DNA of 33,765 bases from WQUF01 sp031549885 (GTDB lineage: Bacteria > Bacillota > Clostridia > Clostridiales > Clostridiaceae). Each line of letters opens with the position of its first letter. Position 1 is the first letter of the stretch. Where the stretch lies: contig JAVBPD010000116.1 of assembly GCA_031549885.1 (NCBI GenBank), forward strand, positions 1 through 33,765. Reading direction: 5' to 3'. The position numbers and the translations under genes were made by a program. Positions 16,418-24,072 of the stretch are shown one piece after another. Under the pieces are notes generated by a model that had not been told where the DNA came from, did not search any database, and was given only the letters and a program-made list of their open reading frames with translations.

Positions 16418-17446
16418 ATGCGGCTAATATTTTTATATAAATTCATATTGGTAATTATATTGTTAATGTTATTTTTTATAAAACCAAATGTTATTGCTTT
16501 TGCTACAAATCAAAATATAGGTAGCTTTTCAGTTAGAGCTAGGATACCTGAAAATCAATTTGATAAAAAACAATCCTATTTTGATATTGTGATGAAAGAA
16601 AATTCAAAGCAAGTTCTCGTCGTTGATGTTATTAATAATAATAAAGAACCTATAACTGTCAATGTTAACATCAATGCCGCATCAACTAATAGAAATGGCA
16701 CAATAGAATACCAAGTTGAAACAGATCCTCATTGCACTTTAAAATTGCCATTTAATAAAATAGCAAAACTAGATAAAGATAAAATTGAGTTAGGATCATT
16801 TGCAAAAAAACAAGTGAATATCTTAGTATCAACTCCAAAAGAGGTTTTTGATGGAACAATCTTAGGTGCAATAATATTTACAAAAGAAAAAAGTAAACAA
16901 TTAGAAAGTACCCAAACCATAGAAAATTTATTTTCTTACGTAATTGGTGTGAAAATTCATGAAACTGATAAAAAAATAGAACCAGATTTTAAATTAACAT
17001 ATATAAAACCTGCCGTTATAAACTATAAAAATTATATTACTTTAGATATAGAAAATCCCAAACCACTTATAATCAAAAATATGAACATTACAGCACAAAT
17101 ATTTAAAGATGGGGATAAAACTCCATTATACGATTTTTCAAAGAAAAAAATAGATATGGCTCCAAATTCTGTATATTCTCTGCCAATTAGTTTAGAAAAA
17201 GAAATTTTAAGCAATGTAAATTATAAAGTTATTGTGAAAATTTTTTATAATTCTAACAATTGGAAATTAGAAAGGCTTTTTAACATTAAAAATAATGAAA
17301 CTAAGAATATAAATACTGATAAAAATAAAATAACCTCATTCATAAATAGTTTGGATTTAATTATTATTTTAAAAACTCTGATTATAACTTTATTTTTATT
17401 TTTGATTTATTTTATTAAATTAAATAAAATAAATTATTATAATTAA
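16418..17446 (+). CDS. WxL-interacting protein (DUF916/DUF3324 type)
   Basis: 342 residues. N-terminal signal/anchor (about 7-29), a first beta-rich domain (about 35-160; NQFDKKQSYFDIVMK, VNINAASTNRNGTIEYQ) matching the peptidoglycan-binding DUF916 domain, a second beta domain (about 165-290; YVIGVKIHE, ITLDIENPKPLIIKNMNI) matching the DUF3324 partner-binding domain, then one C-terminal membrane helix (about 311-333) and a short Lys/Asn-rich cytoplasmic tail. The family anchors WxL proteins at the wall/membrane and is the standard partner of the flanking genes. AAAAGGAG lies 8-9 nt before the ATG; the gap to the next gene is 20 nt. Confidence 0.87.
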   Translation: MRLIFLYKFILVIILLMLFFIKPNVIAFATNQNIGSFSVRARIPENQFDKKQSYFDIVMKENSKQVLVVDVINNNKEPITVNVNINAASTNRNGTIEYQVETDPHCTLKLPFNKIAKLDKDKIELGSFAKKQVNILVSTPKEVFDGTILGAIIFTKEKSKQLESTQTIENLFSYVIGVKIHETDKKIEPDFKLTYIKPAVINYKNYITLDIENPKPLIIKNMNITAQIFKDGDKTPLYDFSKKKIDMAPNSVYSLPISLEKEILSNVNYKVIVKIFYNSNNWKLERLFNIKNNETKNINTDKNKITSFINSLDLIIILKTLIITLFLFLIYFIKLNKINYYN

Positions 17447-17466
17447 AAAATAAGAGAGATGATAAT

Positions 17467-19602
17467 TTGATTAAAAAAAATATTTTTGCCTTTTGTTTAT
17501 TTATTTTTATAATACTAATTAAAAATACTACTAGTTTTATATTAACAAATCAAGATGGAATTAGCAATTCTGGAGTGTTACGTGGATATCCTATGTCCAA
17601 TAAAATTCGTCAAAAGGACTTTACAACATTTCCTTCAGATGTTAATAATAGAAATTATTTTGGAGCTATTTTTGATGGCCGTTATATGTGGATGGTTCCA
17701 AATGGTGCTCAGCCTTATGTAACTAAGGTTGATACAAATTATTCCACTGAAGGGCAAATGACAAAATATAATCTTTCAACATTGCCTGGCATAAACCTTG
17801 GATACTGGGCTTTTACTGGAGGTACTTTTGATGGCACTAATATTTGGCTTATCCCAAGGCAAGCAAATCAACTTGTGAAAATAAATGCCACTACAGGTGA
17901 AATGACTGGTTATTTATTGCCAAATTTATCAACAATTTCAAATGGTTATAAGTTTTTTTCTGGAATTTTTGATGGTAGATATATATGGCTTATTCCCTAT
18001 GGTTCTCGCTCATTAATTAGAAGTGATTTAAATGGAAATATGGTACTTTATGATAATTGGCCAAAAGACTTTTGGGCTGCAAATTCGCTTAATTCATTGT
18101 TCTCAGGTGGTATTTTAATTGAGAGATATCTTTACATGATGCCTGCAGGTGCTAAGCAAATAATAAAATTAGATATACTTGCATCTTCAGATGACCCAAA
18201 TGCCATGACAACAATAGATTTCCCTGGAGGTGGTCAGTTTTATGGTGGAGCTTTTGACGGTAAATACATATGGATGTGTCCGTGGGCATCTGGTTTAGTT
18301 TTAAAAATTGATAAAGATTCAAACGATATTATTCAAGTTGCTTCAGGAATTCAAGGTTTGTATTCTGGGGCAATTTATGATGGTGAAAGCGTTTGGTTTA
18401 CACCTTATTCTGGAAAATTATTTAAGATAAATGCAACTACAAATGAATTGATATCCTATCCTTCTTTTTCTACAGGATATCTAGGTGGAATTTTTAATAA
18501 TTCTAATCTTTGGTTTGCTTCAGGCGATGCAGGCAAAGTAACTAAAATAGAATCTTATTATACAGTTTCAGGTATGATCACAAATAAAGGAACAGATACT
18601 CCTATTGCTGGAGCTACAGTTACTGCAATTTCATTAGATTCATCTGTGCACCAAACAACTTCAACTGATACAAATGGATTTTATTCATTTGATTTAACAT
18701 TAGGTAATTATACAATATCTGCCCAAAAATCAAACTATTTTACAATTAGCGAAAGCAGTTATGATATATCCCTGCAAACCAATGATATAACGTTAAATTT
18801 AATGATAGATCTAGCTTCTGTAGATATTTATTTTCAAGATATTAGTGGAAATAATATTAGAGCACCAGTTAAAAGTCCGCATATAAATAAAGGTAGTCAG
18901 TTTATTGCAAATTCATTAAAAGTTAAAGGCTATAAAGTCTCTTCGGCCACACTAAACGATGTAAATACAACAATTATAGGCAATGGCTTTTCATTTACTG
19001 TGCTCCAGCCATCTAATACGGTTGTGTTTACATATATTGCAAGCAATGAACCTATATCACCAGTTAGCCCAGATGATCCAACCCAAGACCTATATCCACT
19101 AGAGCCTGGCACAGGGCAAACAGGTCCATTAAGCATAGACTATATTCCCCCAATTTCTTTTAGTGATCATAAGGTGTCTTCAACGAATTTAGTCTGCAAA
19201 GCAATTAATTTAAAACCATTTGTTCAAGTATCTGATTTTCGTGGTACTGGTTCTGGTTTTAAACTTCAAGCAAAATTAAGCGCCTTTAATTGTGGAGATT
19301 TTTTAAATTGTTTACCAGGAAGCTTTATATGTTTAAATAACGGATTTTCATTGAGCCAAAATTCAGAATTTGTTCCACCTAACACCATTAATAGTGTTAT
19401 TCTTTATTCAGGAGATATTTACGGCGTTGATGTTTTAATTGCTCCAAGTGGAACTGGAAAAGGTACATCCATAACTAGATGGTATCCTACATTAGAAACA
19501 AGTTTACAAAATAATAATGTTTTTTTAACTGCACCTTCAGGCGCTGTATTAGCAGGCACATATAATGCAACTATCACGTGGAGTTTAATCGATGCTCCAT
19601 AA
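17467..19602 (+). CDS. Large WxL surface protein with beta-propeller, CarboxypepD-reg and MucBP-like domains
   Basis: 711 residues starting at a TTG (17467), with a GAGAG box upstream; the signal peptide (about 1-26) starts right there, supporting this start. Residues about 60-370 carry six to seven repeats with the core GxxFDGxxxW (FDGRYMWMVP, FDGTNIWLIP, FDGRYIWLIP, FDGKYIWMCP, YDGESVWFTP), a beta-propeller-like fold. Then a carboxypeptidase-regulatory-like beta sandwich (about 373-450; TPIAGATVTAIS, TNGFYSFDLTLGNYTIS), a MucBP-like domain (about 450-530; VDIYFQDISGNNI) and a C-terminal WxL domain (about 550-711) ending ITWSLIDAP; its first W-x-L is FKL. Likely a wall-associated adhesin or sensor of surfaces; ligand unknown. 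Terminator follows. Confidence 0.87.
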   Translation: MIKKNIFAFCLFIFIILIKNTTSFILTNQDGISNSGVLRGYPMSNKIRQKDFTTFPSDVNNRNYFGAIFDGRYMWMVPNGAQPYVTKVDTNYSTEGQMTKYNLSTLPGINLGYWAFTGGTFDGTNIWLIPRQANQLVKINATTGEMTGYLLPNLSTISNGYKFFSGIFDGRYIWLIPYGSRSLIRSDLNGNMVLYDNWPKDFWAANSLNSLFSGGILIERYLYMMPAGAKQIIKLDILASSDDPNAMTTIDFPGGGQFYGGAFDGKYIWMCPWASGLVLKIDKDSNDIIQVASGIQGLYSGAIYDGESVWFTPYSGKLFKINATTNELISYPSFSTGYLGGIFNNSNLWFASGDAGKVTKIESYYTVSGMITNKGTDTPIAGATVTAISLDSSVHQTTSTDTNGFYSFDLTLGNYTISAQKSNYFTISESSYDISLQTNDITLNLMIDLASVDIYFQDISGNNIRAPVKSPHINKGSQFIANSLKVKGYKVSSATLNDVNTTIIGNGFSFTVLQPSNTVVFTYIASNEPISPVSPDDPTQDLYPLEPGTGQTGPLSIDYIPPISFSDHKVSSTNLVCKAINLKPFVQVSDFRGTGSGFKLQAKLSAFNCGDFLNCLPGSFICLNNGFSLSQNSEFVPPNTINSVILYSGDIYGVDVLIAPSGTGKGTSITRWYPTLETSLQNNNVFLTAPSGAVLAGTYNATITWSLIDAP

Positions 19603-19603
19603 A

Positions 19604-19680
19604 ATTTTTTAAAAAATGGTTGTTCCAAGCCATAACTTCCAGTAAAATAGGTAGTTATGACTTGGAATTTAATTGTTTTA
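19604..19680. terminator. Terminator between WxL locus and HDCR operon
   Basis: TTCCAAG (19623-19629), C, CATAACT (19631-19637), loop, AGTTATG (19653-19659), A, CTTGGAA (19661-19667), then TTTAATTGTTTTA. Two 7-bp arms with one mismatch. On the minus strand the hairpin is followed by a T-rich stretch (19604-19618), so it can also end the HDCR operon. Confidence 0.75.
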
Positions 19681-20823
19681 TAAACTTTCATAATCTTCTT
19701 TAGTATTTATATTTTGAAGCATTTTACTATCACCTTCAAAGTTAAAGGCATTATAGCCCATTTCATCAAATAGTTTTAAAACACTTGCTGATCTATCTTT
19801 TATTATTTCATAAATATTTTTTCTTAAATCAGCATTGTATATTCCAATTAAAGGCTCAATTTTCCCATCTTTTGAAAGAAGAGTTGCTCCTTTATCGCCT
19901 TTAATATGGCTTTGTGCCATTGGTACTAAACTTTTAATATTTATTTTAGGTATATCTACAGATAAAACTAAACAATAAGGGTTTTTAACTGCATTAAAAG
20001 CAGAGTACATTCCACCTAAAGGCCCTCTTTCTATAATTTCATCTTTTACAGGAGTGATTCCACAAATACTATTTTTATACCCTGAAATTACTATATCTGA
20101 AAAACCACATTCCCTACCCTTTTCTATTAAAATTTCTAAAAAACTTTTATTATCATATTTAAGATCTGCCTTATCTGATCCCATGCGACTGCTTTTACCA
20201 CCTGCTAATATAACAAGCGAAAAGCCTTTCGCCCAAAAGCTTATAGGCTCTATAAAATAATTATTATCATAATTATTGATTTTAATTTTTCCAATAACAT
20301 CATCAATGCTATTTAAATCTAAATCAACTAAAAAATCAGCTTCATTTATGACATTTAAGGCCGTTTCTTTTATTTTGCCACTATTTTCTTTAGTCATCAT
20401 TACAAATACACCAGGTTTAACATATTTTCTTAAGGTATTTGATTCACAAACAATAATTGTATTTTTAGGAATCATATTCAAAAACTCATTAATAGCCTCG
20501 AATAATTTGTCTTTTAATGATCGAATCCAATATACCTTCATAGCCCCTGAAGAAAGTAAAACACCGGTATCTTTTTTATTCTCACTTTTTTCTTCAAGTA
20601 TAACATAGTTATCCTTTATATTTGTACAAATACCACAGCCCTCATTGCCATGCTGGCACTTTCCACTTTTATCATGTATTGTTGTTATTTTTAAACCAAT
20701 TATAGGATATTCATCTTTCCATTTATTAATTATAGATGAAGCAAAAGTAGTTTTGCCAATATTGCGCACTGTTGAACCAACTAAAAGCATATTTTTAATA
20801 TTCAAATGGTTTTGATTAATCAT
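19678..20823 (-). CDS. Fused MobB-MobA-like protein for molybdopterin guanine dinucleotide synthesis
   Basis: 381 residues. The N-terminal half (about 10-190) is a P-loop domain with GSTVRNIGKTT (16-26), as in MobB and related accessory GTPases. The C-terminal half (about 200-381) is a MobA-type nucleotidyltransferase with LAGGKSSRMGSDKADL (206-221), RGPLGGMYSAF and a VLSVDIPKI segment. MobA links GMP to molybdopterin to make the bis-MGD cofactor needed by FdhF, encoded five genes upstream. Odd: Cys56, His58, Cys63 and Cys66 in KCQHGNEGCGIC, a possible metal site in the P-loop half. The gene overlaps hydA2 by 8 nt and has no clear Shine-Dalgarno, so coupled translation is likely. It is the last gene of the operon. 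Confidence 0.85.
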   Translation of the reverse strand: MINQNHLNIKNMLLVGSTVRNIGKTTFASSIINKWKDEYPIIGLKITTIHDKSGKCQHGNEGCGICTNIKDNYVILEEKSENKKDTGVLLSSGAMKVYWIRSLKDKLFEAINEFLNMIPKNTIIVCESNTLRKYVKPGVFVMMTKENSGKIKETALNVINEADFLVDLDLNSIDDVIGKIKINNYDNNYFIEPISFWAKGFSLVILAGGKSSRMGSDKADLKYDNKSFLEILIEKGRECGFSDIVISGYKNSICGITPVKDEIIERGPLGGMYSAFNAVKNPYCLVLSVDIPKINIKSLVPMAQSHIKGDKGATLLSKDGKIEPLIGIYNADLRKNIYEIIKDRSASVLKLFDEMGYNAFNFEGDSKMLQNINTKEDYESL

Positions 20824-22186
20824 TTTTAGTTAAGCAGTATTCTGTATGTAATAAATGATGTGATTCTTTTCCTAAAGGTTTCTTTAAAAAATCTTTATAA
20901 ATTTTCTTAATAGCAGGATTTTCATGAGACTTTCTTATAGGAAGATCTTTATCGTGTTCATAAGTTGATTGTATTCTTTTATTATAAGCTTCTTGTTTTT
21001 TAGAATCTAATAGGAGTTTAGGTTGCCCTCCACCGCTTATACATCCATTTGGACATGTCATTACTTCTATAAAATGCAAATCGAGGTTTCCAGCTTTTAC
21101 TTCATTTAAAACTGGAATTACATTTTTAAGCCCTGTTACAACTCCTACTTTAAGTTCAAGATCTTTAATCTTAATTGTAGTTTTTCTAAAACCATCAGTG
21201 CCACGAACTGATTTTATATCAACATCTGATAAAGTTTCACCGCTTATTAATTCATATCCAGTTCTAATAGCAGCTTCCATAACTCCACCAGTAACTCCAA
21301 AAATCTCTCCAGCACCTGAATATAACCCTAAAGTGCTATCAAAAAAATCATCATCAAGAGAATTAAAGTCTATTCCCATATCTTTAATTAAATATGCAAG
21401 CTCCCTTGTAGTTAAAACTACATCTACATCCTTATACCCACTTGAATTCATTTCTTCTCTATCGCTTTCAAATGTTTTACAAGTACATGGCATTATAGAC
21501 ACGCTAAATATTTTTGAAGGATCTACATTGTTTATTTTAGCGCCATAAGTTTTAAACACAGCACCTCCCATTTGTTGAGGGGATTTGCAGCTTGATAAAT
21601 GATCTTTTAATTCAGGATATGATCTTTCAAGGAATGTTACCCAAGCAGGACAACAGGAGGTAAACATCGGAAGAACACCGCCACTTGTCACTCTTTCAAT
21701 AAGCTCAGAGCCTTCTTCCATGATTGTAAGATCAGCAGGAAAATTTGTATCATAAACCCTATCGAATCCAATCTTTTTAAGAACAGCAGCAAGCTTTCCA
21801 TGTGCTAATGTTCCAAGAGGATATCCAAAGTCTTCTGCTATGCCTACACGTACTGCTGGCGCACTTTGAACTATGGTGAAAAGTTCTTTATCCTCTAATG
21901 CTTTTTTAACTTTTTCAATATTGCACATATTGTATGCTGCAAATAAGGGCTCTTTAAGAGTTTTTGGTAAATTTCTCTCCTTTATCTTTTCATCATAAAT
22001 AGATTTTCCATGATCTATAAGAGAAACATAAGATTTGCATTTTTGAACACATTGACCGCACATAACACATTTATCTTGATTAATTTCTTGGGGTTTACCT
22101 TTTTCACCTTCAATTGCATAAGATGGGCACACCTCAACACATTCTTGACAACCTGTACATATATCTTTATCAATATTTATTACCAT
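20816..22186 (-). CDS. hydA2: [FeFe] hydrogenase of the HDCR complex (HydA2-like)
   Basis: 456 residues from the ATG at 22186; a GTG nine bases upstream is open too, but the AGGTGA box overlaps that GTG and sits 5 nt before the ATG, so the ATG is preferred. Two [4Fe-4S] clusters at the N-terminus (CTGCQECVEVC; CVMCGQCVQKC), then the H-cluster domain with L1 FTSCCPAW, L2 MPCTCKTFE and L3 MTCPNGCISGGGQP, and the usual C-terminal RKSHENPAIKKIYKDF and HLLHTEY. There is no [2Fe-2S] domain, which distinguishes it from the hydrogenase at 12104. In HDCR it oxidises H2 and feeds electrons through the HycB-like proteins to FdhF. Gene order fixes this role. Confidence 0.9.
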   Translation of the reverse strand: MVINIDKDICTGCQECVEVCPSYAIEGEKGKPQEINQDKCVMCGQCVQKCKSYVSLIDHGKSIYDEKIKERNLPKTLKEPLFAAYNMCNIEKVKKALEDKELFTIVQSAPAVRVGIAEDFGYPLGTLAHGKLAAVLKKIGFDRVYDTNFPADLTIMEEGSELIERVTSGGVLPMFTSCCPAWVTFLERSYPELKDHLSSCKSPQQMGGAVFKTYGAKINNVDPSKIFSVSIMPCTCKTFESDREEMNSSGYKDVDVVLTTRELAYLIKDMGIDFNSLDDDFFDSTLGLYSGAGEIFGVTGGVMEAAIRTGYELISGETLSDVDIKSVRGTDGFRKTTIKIKDLELKVGVVTGLKNVIPVLNEVKAGNLDLHFIEVMTCPNGCISGGGQPKLLLDSKKQEAYNKRIQSTYEHDKDLPIRKSHENPAIKKIYKDFLKKPLGKESHHLLHTEYCLTKND

Positions 22187-22197
22187 ATATCTCACCT

Positions 22198-22716
22198 CTA
22201 TACTGTTAATCTTAACGCCATTGCAGCTTTTATTTTCTTATCTTTTGCTTCCTCATTTGGATTTACAAATCTCAATGCTTCATGAGGACATGCTTTTATA
22301 CATGCAGGTTCAGAATCTTCAATACAACGGTCGCATTTATAAGCTAATATTTTTGTCTCTTGACCATTAGTATGAGGCAATAATTCAATGGCGCCAAAAG
22401 GACATGCCATCATGCAAGTTTTACATCCATAACACAATTTTTCATTAACCATCATAACGCCATCAACTTTTGTTATAGCAGAAGCAGAACAGGAACCCAT
22501 ACAGGGAGCATCTTCGCATTGTTTACACTGTATAGGCATACATGTATCTTCAAGCCTTACTAAATATAATCTTGGCGTTATAGGAACTGATACAGATCCT
22601 ACCGTATGTGAAACTTTATCTTTATTATGAGAAGCAAAACATGCAACTTCACAAGCTCTGCAACCAGTACATTTCTCATTATTTGCAATTACAAATGAAC
22701 TTAGCAAATTTTCCAT
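22198..22716 (-). CDS. Four-[4Fe-4S] electron-transfer protein of HDCR (HycB3-like)
   Basis: 172 residues with 16 Cys in four clusters: Cys16/19/22/26, 64/67/72/76, 95/98/101/105 and 128/131/139/143. It belongs to the HycB/HydN ferredoxin-like family. It would carry electrons between the hydrogenase and the formate dehydrogenase. The C-terminal tail (about 150-172, KDKKIKAAMALRLTV) is a short basic helix; in characterised HDCRs the C-terminal helix of HycB3 drives filament formation, so this tail deserves attention. AGGAGG lies about 7 nt before the ATG. The gene starts one base after the end of fdhD and is followed 11 nt later by hydA2. Confidence 0.87.
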   Translation of the reverse strand: MENLLSSFVIANNEKCTGCRACEVACFASHNKDKVSHTVGSVSVPITPRLYLVRLEDTCMPIQCKQCEDAPCMGSCSASAITKVDGVMMVNEKLCYGCKTCMMACPFGAIELLPHTNGQETKILAYKCDRCIEDSEPACIKACPHEALRFVNPNEEAKDKKIKAAMALRLTV

Positions 22717-22717
22717 T

Positions 22718-23509
22718 TTAGACCTCCTGATTTATAGTTTTGATACCTTTTAAATGAATTTTTCTTCTATGCTTTAAGATCTGTTTAAAAATATCATCAT
22801 CCAAATTTACCCGATAAGGATGAGTATATACATTCATGCTTTCACCGCGAACAAAACCTATCAACGTAATACATGCCTTGTTTGCTATTTCAATACATAA
22901 ACTTGTAGGTGCGGATTTAGATATGATAATTGGAATGCCTGAACGCCTTGCCTTAGTTATCATTTCTGCTGAAACCCTTCCACTTGCTACAAGTATTTTA
23001 TCATTTAATGGAATATTATTTAAAACGCAATATCCTATGGCCTTATCCATTGCATTATGTCTTGCTACATCTTCCATAATTATTATTTTTTCTTGTTCTT
23101 TATTGAAAATAGCAACGCTATGGACACCACCTGTTTTTTTAAATGTTTCAGAATAATTTAAGTTTTTAGCCATTATTTTATATATGAATTCTATCTCTAC
23201 AGTCAATGAAGTTACAATATTTAATTCTTTTATTTCTTCAATAATAATATTTGTTTTACATACATTGTTTTCTTCATTGAAATTAATTTCTAAAATGTGC
23301 TCTTTATTTTTAATCATACCAGATGTTAACAAATATCCCAAAACTAATTCTTTCAAATTAAATGGGCTGCAAAAAAATTCATATTTATTTTTGCCATTTA
23401 AAATAAGTTCCAAATGATGTTCAACTATTATTGGCTCATCTATAATCATACATTTTTTATCATTTACCTTTATAATAGGCATATTAAAAGACATACTGAG
23501 TTTTTTCAT
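22718..23509 (-). CDS. fdhD: FdhD, sulfur carrier/insertase for formate dehydrogenase cofactor
   Basis: 263 residues, near the usual length. FdhD transfers sulfur from a cysteine desulfurase to the bis-MGD cofactor of formate dehydrogenase. Motifs: TGGVHSVAIF (127-136), MEDVARHNAMDKAIGY (145-160), ASGRVSAEMITKARRSG (175-191), ISKSAPT and GFVRGESMNVYTHPYR near the C-terminus. The Cys-x-x-Cys motif that carries the transferred sulfur in E. coli FdhD is not visible: the segment before TGGVH reads TSLTVEIEF. Other cysteines exist (20, 47, 84, 161, 205, 213). The gene sits between the two HycB-like genes exactly as in HDCR clusters, preceded by a hairpin that may lower its expression. AGAGGT precedes the ATG. 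Confidence 0.88.
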   Translation of the reverse strand: MKKLSMSFNMPIIKVNDKKCMIIDEPIIVEHHLELILNGKNKYEFFCSPFNLKELVLGYLLTSGMIKNKEHILEINFNEENNVCKTNIIIEEIKELNIVTSLTVEIEFIYKIMAKNLNYSETFKKTGGVHSVAIFNKEQEKIIIMEDVARHNAMDKAIGYCVLNNIPLNDKILVASGRVSAEMITKARRSGIPIIISKSAPTSLCIEIANKACITLIGFVRGESMNVYTHPYRVNLDDDIFKQILKHRRKIHLKGIKTINQEV

Positions 23510-23519
23510 GCTCGACCTC

Positions 23520-23556
23520 TTATAAAAATGACTACCAGCATAATGGTAGCCATTTT
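23520..23556 (-). terminator. Intra-operon hairpin with T-run between hycB2-like gene and fdhD
   Basis: On the minus strand, AAAATG-G-CTACCA (23556-23544) pairs with TGGTAG-T-CATTTT (23537-23525) around a 6-nt loop, followed by a T-run and TATAAGAGG. It looks like a rho-independent terminator within the operon, and may act as a partial stop or processing site that sets FdhF/HycB levels above fdhD and hydA2. Confidence 0.65.
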
Positions 23557-23559
23557 AAT

Positions 23560-24072
23560 TTACCCATTAATCTGTGATAGGCCTAAGGCTGTTTCTACAC
23601 GTTTTCTTTTTGCTGAAGTTTCCAACGACTCTTCTGTTTCAAGTGTAAGCGATTTTGTAGGGCAAACTTTTACACAAGTTGGGCCACCTTCTACTCCAGC
23701 ACATAAGTCGCATTTATTTGCTACTACTTTATCAGATTTACTTTCCTTTAGCATATTTATAGCTCCATAAGGACAAGCAATCATGCACATTTTACATCCT
23801 ATGCATTTGTTTGTATCAATTATAACTGCGTTGTCAATCCTATCAATAGCTGAAGATAGGCATACGCTCATACATGCTGGATTTTCACAATGTTTACATT
23901 GAACAGCCACGCTTATTGTAGCAGTTTTTACAATATCAAGCTTTGGATTAAAAGCATATTCATCTGGATCCATCTGAAATATTTCTAAGCCTTCATGTGC
24001 AACAACACATCCTATCATACAAGTTCTGCATCCTATACATGTTATTGGATTACCTTTTACAAAACAATTCAT
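23560..24072 (-). CDS. Four-[4Fe-4S] electron-transfer protein of FdhF (HycB2-like)
   Basis: 170 residues with 16 Cys: 12/15/18/22, 59/62/67/71, 90/93/96/100 and 121/124/133/137, the same four-cluster layout as the other HycB-like protein. Its ATG overlaps the stop codon of fdhF (ATGA), so the two are made in fixed ratio, as expected for a direct partner subunit. A C-terminal basic helix (KRKRVETALGLSQING) resembles that of the HycB3-like protein. It would relay electrons to or from the FdhF cluster. Alternative reading: the small subunit of a formate hydrogenlyase, but the soluble [FeFe] hydrogenase in the operon favours HDCR. Confidence 0.87.
   Translation of the reverse strand: MNCFVKGNPITCIGCRTCMIGCVVAHEGLEIFQMDPDEYAFNPKLDIVKTATISVAVQCKHCENPACMSVCLSSAIDRIDNAVIIDTNKCIGCKMCMIACPYGAINMLKESKSDKVVANKCDLCAGVEGGPTCVKVCPTKSLTLETEESLETSAKRKRVETALGLSQING

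Noticed and set aside
20276..20608. Open frame of 110 codons on the plus strand opposite the mob gene
   Set aside because: It lies antisense within the conserved MobB-MobA coding sequence and has no ribosome binding site or recognisable motif; the same holds for the other antisense frames such as 21198-21548, 22836-23156 and 10827-11138.
22184..22195. GTG at 22195 as start of hydA2
   Set aside because: It overlaps the AGGTGA ribosome binding site that is well placed for the ATG at 22186.
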